This document shows positions 1 to 6,937 of a stretch of 15,218 nucleotides of DNA, in pieces. The DNA is taken from assembly GCA_012514225.1 (NCBI GenBank), contig JAAZAQ010000197.1, positions 1 to 15,218 of the forward strand, written 5' to 3'. Each line of letters starts with the position of its first letter. Position 1 is the first letter of the stretch. The DNA comes from Clostridiales bacterium (lineage in GTDB: Bacteria; Bacillota; Clostridia; Christensenellales; Aristaeellaceae). The position numbers and the translations under genes are program-made. Under the pieces are notes generated by a model, which saw nothing but the letters and a program-made list of their open reading frames with translations, did no database searches and had not been told where the DNA came from.

Positions 1-937
1 CCTCGGCCGCGAACTTCCAGGCAACCGCCCAGCGGGGGAACTTGTCCGTATAGCCGAGGGCCGCGCGGGTCTCAAGGTCGGTAATCTTGATGACGGCCCC
101 GTCGATCAGGAAATCCAGGCTGTCGCGCCGCTCCTCGACCGAGCGGATGGCGGCCGCCACGTCATCCTCGCCGCTTCCGACAAACAGCAAGGGGGAGGCC
201 GGAATCCCGTTTTCGGTAATGAAGCGGTTCATGCCCTCCTGGTCAGTGTAGGGCGGGCTTTCGATGGTGCCGATTTCATAGAAGCGCGCGTCCAGCCGAC
301 GCTGTGCGGTGACCGCCGGGTCCAGGCTGCGCAGGCCCCCGGCTGCGGCGTTGCGGGCGTTTTTAAGTTTTTCTGCGGACACCCGGTTGTGCTGCGCCAA
401 TACGGACAGGCGCATGAAGCACTCGCCGTGGATTTCCATCAGCCCCCGGTAGGGGATGGACAGGGGGATGCCGCGCACCGTGCGCGCCTGGGGCAGCACC
501 TGCTCCCCCACCACGCCGTTGCCGCGGGTGACGGCGCCCTCCAGCAGACCGTCCCGGTAGGTGAGGTTGAGGGTCAGGCCGTCGTATTTATACTCGACCG
601 CGAAGGAAAGCGGCGGAAGGCTCGGCGTTTTCGCGTGGAGCGCGCGGGCGCGGGCGAACCAGGCGGAAAGCTCCTCCGGCGTCTGCACCTTGTCCAGGCT
701 CCAGAGCCGGTTGATGTGCCGGTGCTGCTGAAAGGCGGGCAACGGCTCCCCCCCGACGCGGCGGGTGGGCGAATCGGGCAGCCGGACGCCGCTTTCGGCC
801 TCCAGCTTTTTCAGTTCGTCATACAGCCGGTCCCACTGCTTGTCGGGCATGGCCGGCTCGTCCAGCACGTAATACCGGTAGCTGGCCCGGTTGATTTCGT
901 CCACCAGGGCCCGCATCCGGGACGCCGTGTCCGACAC
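1..937 (-). CDS. ligA: NAD-dependent DNA ligase LigA, N-terminal 312 residues (cut by window edge)
   Basis: LigA seals nicks in duplex DNA using NAD+, in replication and repair. Visible are an Ia-like segment (YYVLDEP then DKQWDRLYDEL, about residues 18-40), SPTRRVGG, and the adenylation motif EYKYDGL with the nucleophilic lysine at residue 117. TRGNGVVGE, RNAAAGGLRSLDP and, near the cut end, DGAVIK and WKFAAE follow. The usual TRGDG is TRGNG and the usual E-D-V-T-x-N is E-Q-V-L-P-Q-A, so this belongs to a divergent ligase branch that I believe is common in Clostridia. The Ia tyrosine of E-Y-D is tryptophan (Q-W-D). The OB, zinc-finger, HhH and BRCT domains lie beyond position 1; about half of the usual 650-670 residues is present. 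The GTG start at 937 follows the pcrA stop with no gap and has AAGGTGGAG just upstream. The in-frame ATG at 916 has no ribosome site. Confidence 0.95.
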   Translation of the reverse strand, partial: MSDTASRMRALVDEINRASYRYYVLDEPAMPDKQWDRLYDELKKLEAESGVRLPDSPTRRVGGEPLPAFQQHRHINRLWSLDKVQTPEELSAWFARARALHAKTPSLPPLSFAVEYKYDGLTLNLTYRDGLLEGAVTRGNGVVGEQVLPQARTVRGIPLSIPYRGLMEIHGECFMRLSVLAQHNRVSAEKLKNARNAAAGGLRSLDPAVTAQRRLDARFYEIGTIESPPYTDQEGMNRFITENGIPASPLLFVGSGEDDVAAAIRSVEERRDSLDFLIDGAVIKITDLETRAALGYTDKFPRWAVAWKFAAE

Positions 938-3193
938 TTACTCCACCTTGGCGATGGGGGCGATGGCCACGGAAAACTCCTTTTCCCCGTAGGCCGTGAA
1001 ATGGATGGTGACCCGCGCCTCCGCGCCGGAGCCGCTGGTCGACACGACGCGGCCGGCGCCGAACTTGCGGTGGAGAACCTTGTCCCCCTCCTCGAAAATC
1101 CGGGCAGGCTCCTCCAGGGAGGCAGAAACGGAGGGCACGAAGCCTTTCTGCACGCCCGGGATGCCCAGCGCCGGCTGCCCCATGCCGGGGATGCCGAAGC
1201 CGGTCTTGGGCGGGCGCTGGGAGGGCTTGACCCGCTCCCTGGGCGGCTTGTACTCGCCGAAGTGCTCACGCATGGCGATGCCCCACTCGTCGGAAATCAA
1301 TTCCTTGGGAATCTCCGCCAAGAAGGGGCTGGGCAGGTTGCTGGACGCCTGGTTGAAGATGGCGCGGTGGCGCGCGCGGGTCAGGTAGAGGAACTCCTTG
1401 GCGCGGGTGATGCCCACGTAGCACAGCCGGCGCTCTTCCTCCACCCTGCCTTCCTCTGCCTTCGCGCGGACGCTGGGCAGCAGCCCGTCCTCCATCCCCG
1501 CGATGAACACGGCGCGGTACTCCAGGCCTTTGGCGGAATGCAGGGTCATCAGGGTCACGTGCTGGGGCACGTCCTCCTGCATGTCCAGGTCGGTGACCAG
1601 CGCCACGTTCTCCAGGTAGTTTTCCAGCGACGCGTCCTCGCTGAGGTTCGCAAACTCGTTGACAGCACCCAGGAACTCCAGCAGGTTATCCCGCTTGGCC
1701 AGCATGTCCTCGTCCGTGCTGCCCTCGTATTCCTTGATGAGGCCCGACTCGTCCAGCACCAGCTTGACGAATTCACCCAGGGGCATCTCCCGGCGCTTGC
1801 TGTTGAACCGGTCCATCAACTCCACGAAGCTCTCCACGCACTTGCGGGGGCGGGAGGTCAGCCGGTCAGGCAGGGCGTGCAGCGCCGCGAACATGGGCGA
1901 GTTCAGGCTGGCCGCGTGCTCCTCCAGCACCTCGACCGTCGCGTCGCCGATGGCGCGCTTGGGCACGTTGATGATGCGCTTCAGGGCGACGTCGTCGTCC
2001 GGGTTGACCAGCACCCGCAGGTAGGCCAGGGCGTCCTTGATTTCGCGGCGGTCGTAGAAGCGCGTGCCCCCGAATACCCGGTAGGGGATGCCGGCGCGCA
2101 TGAACATTTCCTCCAGCACGCGGCTCTGGGCGTGCATGCGGTAGAGCACGGCGATTTCGCCCAGCGGCACCTTCTGGGCGCGCAGGCGGCGGACGTGCTC
2201 GCAGATCCAGGCGGCTTCCTCCCGCTCGTCCCCCGCGGCGCAGAAGCGGATTTTCTCGCCCTGCGCGCCTTCCGTCCACAGTTCCTTCTCCATGCGCTGC
2301 TCGTTGTTGCGGATGACGTGGTTGGCGGCCTCCAGGATGGTCCGGGTGGAGCGGTAGTTCTGCTCCAGCTTGATGACCTTGGCTTCCGGGAAATCCTTCT
2401 TGAACTCCAGGATGTTGCGCAGGTCAGCGCCCCGCCAGCCGTAAATGGACTGGTCGTCGTCCCCCACCACGCAGAGGTTGCGGCTGTCCTGGGTGAGCAA
2501 TTTGACCAGGGAATACTGGGCGAGGTTGGTGTCCTGGTATTCGTCCACGTGGACGTACCGAAAACGGCGGCGGTAATGCTCCAGCACCGGGGGATGCTCG
2601 ACCAGAAGCTGGAGGGCCTTGTTGAGCAGGTCGTCAAAGTCCAGCGCGTTCGCCTTCCTCAGCCGTTCCTCGTAGGCGACGAACAAGCTGTGGATGCCCT
2701 GCGCCCTGCGGTCCTTGCGGGACTGGGCGAACCACTCGTCCGCGTCCAGCAGCCGGGTCTTCGCGTCCCCGATGACGCGCTTCATTTCCTTGAGGCTCAG
2801 GTCCGTCTCGTCCACGCCGGATTTCTTGAAAATATCCTTGAGCACGCGCTGTTGGTCGTCATCGTCGTAGATGGCGAAGGAGCGCTGATAGCCGAGCTTC
2901 TCGATGTCGCGCCGGAGGATGCGCACGCAGATGGAATGGAAAGTGCCAATCCAGGCCTCGGACGCCCTGGCGCCCGCCAGCTCCTCCACGCGCCGCTGCA
3001 TCTCCCGGGCGGCTTTGTTGGTGAAAGTCAGTGCCAGGATGGTGTGGGGCTCAACGCCCTGCTCCATCAGCCGGGCAATGCGGTAGGTCATCGCCCGGGT
3101 CTTGCCGCTTCCGGCGCCGGCGATAATCAGAAGAGGCCCCTCCTGGTGGAGGACCGCTTCTTTCTGCATTTTGTTGAGGTTTTTGACGTTCAT
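938..3193 (-). CDS. pcrA: ATP-dependent 3'-5' DNA helicase PcrA (UvrD/Rep family, SF1A)
   Basis: PcrA unwinds DNA in nucleotide excision repair, rolling-circle plasmid replication and removal of RecA filaments. At 751 residues it is full length for the family. The superfamily 1A motifs are intact: Q-motif glutamine 10, Walker A AGAGSGKT (25-32), Walker B VDEYQDT (216-222), VVGDDDQSIYGWRGAD (242-257), LEQNYRS (276-282), VTLMTLHSAKGLEY (546-559) and EEERRLCYVGITRAKE (585-600). The last 50 residues (FEEGDKVLHRKFGAGRV and on) form the Tudor-like domain that binds RNA polymerase in known PcrA/UvrD. The ATG start at 3193 has GGGGGAA upstream. ligA begins immediately after the stop, so the two are co-transcribed and probably translationally coupled, a common Firmicute arrangement. 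Expression likely comes from the promoter at 3296-3324. Confidence 0.98.
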   Translation of the reverse strand: MNVKNLNKMQKEAVLHQEGPLLIIAGAGSGKTRAMTYRIARLMEQGVEPHTILALTFTNKAAREMQRRVEELAGARASEAWIGTFHSICVRILRRDIEKLGYQRSFAIYDDDDQQRVLKDIFKKSGVDETDLSLKEMKRVIGDAKTRLLDADEWFAQSRKDRRAQGIHSLFVAYEERLRKANALDFDDLLNKALQLLVEHPPVLEHYRRRFRYVHVDEYQDTNLAQYSLVKLLTQDSRNLCVVGDDDQSIYGWRGADLRNILEFKKDFPEAKVIKLEQNYRSTRTILEAANHVIRNNEQRMEKELWTEGAQGEKIRFCAAGDEREEAAWICEHVRRLRAQKVPLGEIAVLYRMHAQSRVLEEMFMRAGIPYRVFGGTRFYDRREIKDALAYLRVLVNPDDDVALKRIINVPKRAIGDATVEVLEEHAASLNSPMFAALHALPDRLTSRPRKCVESFVELMDRFNSKRREMPLGEFVKLVLDESGLIKEYEGSTDEDMLAKRDNLLEFLGAVNEFANLSEDASLENYLENVALVTDLDMQEDVPQHVTLMTLHSAKGLEYRAVFIAGMEDGLLPSVRAKAEEGRVEEERRLCYVGITRAKEFLYLTRARHRAIFNQASSNLPSPFLAEIPKELISDEWGIAMREHFGEYKPPRERVKPSQRPPKTGFGIPGMGQPALGIPGVQKGFVPSVSASLEEPARIFEEGDKVLHRKFGAGRVVSTSGSGAEARVTIHFTAYGEKEFSVAIAPIAKVE

Positions 3194-3295
3194 GCTTCCC
3201 CCGTGCCTGCGAAGTATGTCCGTATCCGGAAAGGCCGTCCCGGCAGCCGGTCCGCGGCCGGGAGCCCATGTTTTTCAGATTGCGACACCATGGCA

Positions 3296-3324
3296 ATTGT
3301 AACACAAAACCCGCGATTTGTCCA
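3296..3324 (-). promoter_or_regulatory. Predicted SigA promoter of pcrA-ligA, overlapping the upstream terminator
   Basis: On the minus strand, TGGACA (3319-3324) lies 17 bp before TACAAT (3296-3301), and the -10 has the TG extension (TGTTACAAT). Each hexamer matches consensus at five of six bases. The predicted transcript start is near 3289, giving a leader of about 95 nt. The -35 box falls inside the loop and arm of the terminator at 3306-3340, so the same bases end one unit and start the next. The leader contains a GC-rich inverted repeat around 3238-3263. Confidence 0.65.
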
Positions 3325-3340
3325 AAAATCAGCGGGTTTT
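3306..3340 (-). terminator. Rho-independent terminator of the xpaC-to-MBL operon
   Basis: The arms AAAACCCGC (3306-3314) and GCGGGTTTT (3332-3340) are exact inverted repeats. The stem continues inward with GATTT (3315-3319) against AAATC (3326-3330), leaving one bulged A and a loop of about six bases. On the minus strand the stem is followed by a T-rich tract. It sits 18 bp after the stop codon of the MBL-fold gene. The symmetric A and T flanks would let it work in both directions. Confidence 0.85.
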
Positions 3341-3358
3341 CAGGTGGCCGCGGGCGGC

Positions 3359-4285
3359 TTACGCGGGCGGGCTTCCCTCCTCCCTGAGGTCCACCGGCAG
3401 GTCGGTCTGGGAGAAGGGGTCCTCGTGGCCGTAGGCGCTCAGGTCGACCCTGGCGGCGCGCAGCCGGCCGCGCTCGGAGGCGGAGGGGATGCTGGAGCGG
3501 ACCAGCGGGGTGGCGCCGGACAAGTCCACCGAGGCGCTCTCCCTGACCTGGGTCAGGGCGAACACCACCGTGCGGCGGGACAGGCCGCGGCGGGCGTACT
3601 CCGCGGCGATTTCCGCGCGGGAGCCGAAATGCATGGGAAAGAAGACCCGGGGCCTGACCGCCATGATGAAATGGTTGGCGCCGGCGTCGTAATATCCCCC
3701 CTGGTTGGGGTCGAGCGGAAACATGCTCACGTCAATGCCGTCCTTGGGCAGCAGCGCGGTCTTCTCGTAGAACAGCGCTTCCGAGCGGGCGATGTCCCGC
3801 AAGGTGTTCTCCTCCCGCCAGTGCCAGAGGTTGAGGTCGCCGGCATGGTACACCCGCACGCCCTCGGCTTCGGCGAGGAAGGAAAGCCCCGCGTCGCTTG
3901 AGCCGTAGGCGGTCACCTCGCAATGGCCGACGCTGAAGGAATCCCCTTCGCGGCAGACCCGCACGTTGGCCGCCCGGGGGGCCAGCTTCGCCGCCTCCTG
4001 GGGCATCACATAGGTGAAGGGGAAGGACTGCTTCCACTCGTAAATCGCCTTGTCGTGGTGCGCCGCGGATGCGCTGGGCACGAACACGAGGATGTTGTTG
4101 AAGCCCTGGAAGTCCCGGTCGGAAAGCCATTGCTCCCTGGCCAGCTGCTCCAGGCCGGTCTGGCGGTAGCTGAAAACCATGAGCGTTTTTTCCATCGCCA
4201 CGGTAAAGGCCGACTGGTAAAAGTAAGTCACCCGCACCGGGCTCGCCACGGCCGTTTCCCGTCCCTTGCGCGTGTCAGGCGTCAT
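3359..4285 (-). CDS. Metallo-beta-lactamase-fold protein with degenerate metal site, probably not a canonical hydrolase
   Basis: The 308-residue protein follows the layout of COG2220-type MBL-fold hydrolases: N-terminal strand pair (VRVTYFYQSAFTVAM), GSSDAGLSFL (about 128-137), HAGDLNLWHW (147-156), MFPLDPNQG (188-196) and FFPMHFG (215-221). The family's signature S-H-x-H-x-D-H-F-N-P is here P-S-A-S-A-A-H-H-D-K (70-79). Two of the metal-binding histidines are serine (71, 73) and the aspartate is alanine (75); only His76 remains. The usual aspartate in the preceding L-x-F-D-Y strand is also serine (MVFSY). Later ligand positions Asp150 and His219 survive. I infer either a pseudoenzyme or an altered site using His76-His77-Asp78. 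The start at 4285 is fixed by GGAGGAGG six bases upstream and overlaps the phosphodiesterase stop by 11 nt. It is the last gene of the operon. Confidence 0.8.
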   Translation of the reverse strand: MTPDTRKGRETAVASPVRVTYFYQSAFTVAMEKTLMVFSYRQTGLEQLAREQWLSDRDFQGFNNILVFVPSASAAHHDKAIYEWKQSFPFTYVMPQEAAKLAPRAANVRVCREGDSFSVGHCEVTAYGSSDAGLSFLAEAEGVRVYHAGDLNLWHWREENTLRDIARSEALFYEKTALLPKDGIDVSMFPLDPNQGGYYDAGANHFIMAVRPRVFFPMHFGSRAEIAAEYARRGLSRRTVVFALTQVRESASVDLSGATPLVRSSIPSASERGRLRAARVDLSAYGHEDPFSQTDLPVDLREEGSPPA

Positions 4286-5549
4286 CGAAAGCCTCCTCCA
4301 GCACCCGCCCCTGCGCCTGGGGGAGGCTCAGCCCCGCCGCCCGTGCCAGGGTCGGCGCGACATCCACCAGGTTGCAGGCGGGCAGCCGCGCGCCGCGGCG
4401 GAACATGGGCCCGGACAGCCACAGCAGGCACTGCGCCGCCGGGTGATCTGGCCCGAAACCATGGGTCGCTGCGTGCGCCGGCGCATTCTCGTCGTCCACG
4501 TATTCGATGCCCTCCTCCGGCTCCACCGCCAGCAGCACGTCCTCCGGGGCGTTCATCCCGCGCAGCTCCTCCCGGGTGTAGACGTGCCGGATGCGCAATT
4601 GCTCCATGTTTTCGCGCAACGCGTTGAGCACCGGATGGTAGTCCCCGCGGTTCAGGCGCAGGTAGGCGCCCAGGCCCAGCGTCTGCGCCCGGGCCGGAAC
4701 CCGGTTGGCGGCCAGCCAGGCATCCAGCGGCAGCGTGCCGGACACGTCCGCGTGACCGTGGTCGCTGACCACGCAGACCACGGTGTCTTCCCGCGCCTCC
4801 CGAGACCGCAGCGCTTCCAGAACCCGGCCGACGCGGGTGTCCAGCCGCTCCAGCGCTTCCCGCGCCTGGGAACTGAAGGTGCCGTGCCTGTGCCGCGCCT
4901 CGTCGCATTCCGCCAGGTGCAGGGCAAGGATGTCGGGCATGTGCTTTTGGCGGCCGGACGGGGCGGGCAGCACGTCATGGGCGCGCCCCAACCGTTCCCC
5001 CGGCGCGTACTGGCGGGCGATGAGCGTTTCAGCCAGCAGCGTCACATAGTCGTCCAGGGCGGCGCGGCCCTTGCCCCGGCGCCGGCGGCCGTATGCCAGC
5101 TCGGTGCGCAACAGCCAGCCGGTACTCCCGTAGCGCAGCGCCTTGAGCACCTGGTTCTCCCCGGGCAGCGCCAGCGCTTCCGGCAGGTTGTAGCGGATGT
5201 GCCGGCTGTGGCCCGTGACCGGCCAGAGCAGGGCTGCGCAGTCGCGCCCGGCGCAGCTGGCCTGGGAAAACAGGGTTTCCACCTGAATGTACCGCTCGTC
5301 CCAGTACCAGGGCCGGCGGCCGCTCTTCAGATGGGGATTGAAGGGCTCGTTATGCCCCACGCCGTGGCGGTCCGGATAGCAGCCGGTGAGCAGGCTGACG
5401 TGGATGGGATAGGTCAGGGAGGGGTAAATCGTTTGCGCCCGCTCACAAAAAACGCCTTCCCCGGCCAATTCCCCAAGGTTTGGCAGGGAAAGCAGAAACT
5501 CGGCGTCCGCCGCGAAGACGGCGTCCAGGCTGATGATGACCAGGCGCAA
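4275..5549 (-). CDS. Alkaline-phosphatase-superfamily phosphodiesterase (type I nucleotide pyrophosphatase/phosphodiesterase-like)
   Basis: A 424-residue predicted two-metal phosphodiesterase/phosphatase. Using the start at 5549, motifs fit the NPP-type fold: metal Asp9 (IISLDA), the nucleophile in YPSLTYPIH with Thr46, TGCYPDRHGVGHNEPF (55-70), Asp216 and His220 (ECDEARH), Asp263-His264 (VSDHGH) and a late histidine in ATHGFGPDHP (361-370). No signal peptide is visible, so it is probably cytoplasmic. The substrate cannot be told from the sequence; family members cleave phosphodiester or pyrophosphate bonds. The proposed TTG start lies one base after the stop of the TPM gene. An ATG at 5678 would overlap that gene by more than 120 nt and add low-complexity Ala/Ser/Gly sequence unlike the family, whose members begin right at the L-V-I-I-S-L-D strand. 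The stop overlaps the MBL-fold gene, indicating coupling. Confidence 0.85.
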   Translation of the reverse strand: MRLVIISLDAVFAADAEFLLSLPNLGELAGEGVFCERAQTIYPSLTYPIHVSLLTGCYPDRHGVGHNEPFNPHLKSGRRPWYWDERYIQVETLFSQASCAGRDCAALLWPVTGHSRHIRYNLPEALALPGENQVLKALRYGSTGWLLRTELAYGRRRRGKGRAALDDYVTLLAETLIARQYAPGERLGRAHDVLPAPSGRQKHMPDILALHLAECDEARHRHGTFSSQAREALERLDTRVGRVLEALRSREAREDTVVCVVSDHGHADVSGTLPLDAWLAANRVPARAQTLGLGAYLRLNRGDYHPVLNALRENMEQLRIRHVYTREELRGMNAPEDVLLAVEPEEGIEYVDDENAPAHAATHGFGPDHPAAQCLLWLSGPMFRRGARLPACNLVDVAPTLARAAGLSLPQAQGRVLEEAFDDA

Positions 5550-5550
5550 T

Positions 5551-6360
5551 TTATTTCCGCCAGCCGAAGAACTTGCTGGCGCCCCAGGTGCCGAAAATCC
5601 AGCCCAGCGGGCCGCAGCCTCCCCGGCCGGACCTGCGTTTGCCGAAAATCTTGTAAAGGACGAAGCCGATGAGCGCAATCTGGAACAGGCTCATGCCCTT
5701 GCCGGAGCCCTCGTAGGCCACCTCGGAATCCTTGGCGTAGCGGTCGGCGTTCTGTTTGCTGGTTTCCTCGTCCGGAAGGATGCTGTCCAGCCAGGAAGTG
5801 CCGGGCCGCTGCGTCGCCTCCGGGGCCGGGGTGGACGGGGCGGCGGCCTGGCCGGCGTAGGAACGAAGCCCCCCGCCGGCGGGCACGGGAAGGCCCTTGG
5901 CGGTATACAGGCTGTCGTTGAAGGCAAGTACGGCCGCGGCAGCCGAGCGGTCATACTCGCGGCGGTCGAACAAGCCCTTGAATCGGCTGGACAGCAGGCT
6001 TTCCGCCTGTTCCTGCCCGAGAACGGCTGTGGCCCGGCCGCCGATGGAAACCGCGTAGTTCTCCTCGCCCACCGCGACCAGCAGCAGAATGGTGTCCTCC
6101 GGCTGCCCGGACGCGGCCAGCGCCTGGTCTGCCACCGCCTGGATGCCGGCGCCGCCCAGGAAATGCTTGGTCACCAGGCGGTACCGGACGCCGACGTCTT
6201 TGAACGCCTGGTCGGAGACCCGGTTGATTTCACCGGCCAGCCCGGTATCCAGCACGGCCGCCTGGTCCGAAACCGCGGGGGAAGGAGCGGCAGCCGTCTG
6301 CGACAGCGCGAGGAAGGGCAGCAGCAGGATGAGCGCCAGGAAGGGCGCGACGCGTTTCAC
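5551..6360 (-). CDS. TPM-domain protein (YgcG-like), secreted and C-terminally membrane-anchored
   Basis: The 269-residue protein has a signal peptide (about 1-25, MKRVAPFLALILLLPFLALS then AAAPSP). A TPM domain (PF04536 type, about 28-150) follows, with VRYRLVTKHFLGG, GQPEDTILLLVAV and YAVSIGGRA; then a Pro/Ala/Thr linker (about 160-190) and a membrane segment (about 223-240). The tail is Gly/Arg-rich and short (RRSGRGGCGPLGW to FFGWRK). TPM proteins are reported in membrane-protein maintenance (Psb32/TLP18.3 in photosystem II, MOLO-1 on receptors); some have weak phosphatase activity. The exact job here is unknown. Pairing with lemA directly upstream is a widespread arrangement. The GTG start at 6360 has GGAGGTGA six bases upstream and overlaps the lemA stop (GTGA). 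Confidence 0.88.
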   Translation of the reverse strand: MKRVAPFLALILLLPFLALSQTAAAPSPAVSDQAAVLDTGLAGEINRVSDQAFKDVGVRYRLVTKHFLGGAGIQAVADQALAASGQPEDTILLLVAVGEENYAVSIGGRATAVLGQEQAESLLSSRFKGLFDRREYDRSAAAAVLAFNDSLYTAKGLPVPAGGGLRSYAGQAAAPSTPAPEATQRPGTSWLDSILPDEETSKQNADRYAKDSEVAYEGSGKGMSLFQIALIGFVLYKIFGKRRSGRGGCGPLGWIFGTWGASKFFGWRK

Positions 6361-6923
6361 AGGGACTCACCTCCCGGCGGGAACAATTCAGCCTCGCGCA
6401 CGCCCAGCAGCCTTGCGAGCCGCCCGTTGACCTGCCCGTTGAGCCGGTTATTGAACTCGGCCGCCGCCTTGTTGTATTGCCCGGCGTCCGCCCATTGCGC
6501 GCTTTGCTCCAGCCCGCGGGGAAGAAGGCCGGTCACGTAGCCCAGGTCGCGGGCGTCGGCCTGGACGCCGGGGCTTGCCTCCAAGGCGTCCAGCAGCGCG
6601 CCCCCGTCCCGGGAGAGCCGGCCGCTGGCCGCCGCTTTTTCCATCAGGGGAAGCGCGGACTCCAGTTCGCCCACGTCCTTTTCCACTGCCTGGATGAGGG
6701 GGTCGATGACGTCGGGGGCGTCCTGCCGGTGCCGGCGCGCGACGACCAGCAGGTTGTGCCCCATTTCCGCGCGCGTCGACAAGACGCTTTCCAATGAGCC
6801 CAGCGCCGTTTCCACCTGGGCCTTGTCCTGCGAGAAACCGCGGTAGGCACCCCAGCCGACGCCGGCCACGACCAGGGCCAGCATCAGCAGAAAAGCCAGG
6901 ATGGCGCGGGGGGTGTAGTTCAT
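6357..6923 (-). CDS. lemA: LemA-family membrane protein
   Basis: The 188-residue protein has one N-terminal membrane segment (about 8-28) and then a helical domain of LemA type. The first helix (VETALGSLESVLSTRAEMG, 37-55, then HNLLVVARRH) corresponds to the usual V-x-x-A-W-S-x-I-x-x-x-L-x-R-R-x-D-L-I-P-N-L-V block. The last helices (AGQYNKAAAEFNNRLN, 147-162, and LLGVREAELFPP) correspond to the Y-N-x-A-V-x-x-Y-N and F-x-P-A-x-x-F ending. Divergence from LemA is marked, so the call rests on these two blocks and on the coupled TPM gene. LemA proteins have an N-out, four-helix-bundle topology; their molecular role is not settled. GGAG lies six bases before the ATG. Confidence 0.75.
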   Translation of the reverse strand: MNYTPRAILAFLLMLALVVAGVGWGAYRGFSQDKAQVETALGSLESVLSTRAEMGHNLLVVARRHRQDAPDVIDPLIQAVEKDVGELESALPLMEKAAASGRLSRDGGALLDALEASPGVQADARDLGYVTGLLPRGLEQSAQWADAGQYNKAAAEFNNRLNGQVNGRLARLLGVREAELFPPGGESL

Positions 6924-6937
6924 CCTTCGCTCCGTCG

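Noticed and set aside
389..3901. 1170-codon open frame on the plus strand
   Set aside because: It lies antisense to ligA, pcrA and the MBL-fold gene, which all have clear motifs. The frame shows no recognisable domain and is a side effect of high GC at third positions.
4266..5672. 468-codon plus-strand frame opposite the phosphodiesterase
   Set aside because: The minus-strand protein has catalytic motifs in order; the plus frame has none.
5550..5678. ATG start of the phosphodiesterase at 5678
   Set aside because: It would overlap the TPM gene's conserved end and add non-homologous Ala/Ser residues; the TTG at 5549 fits the family start.
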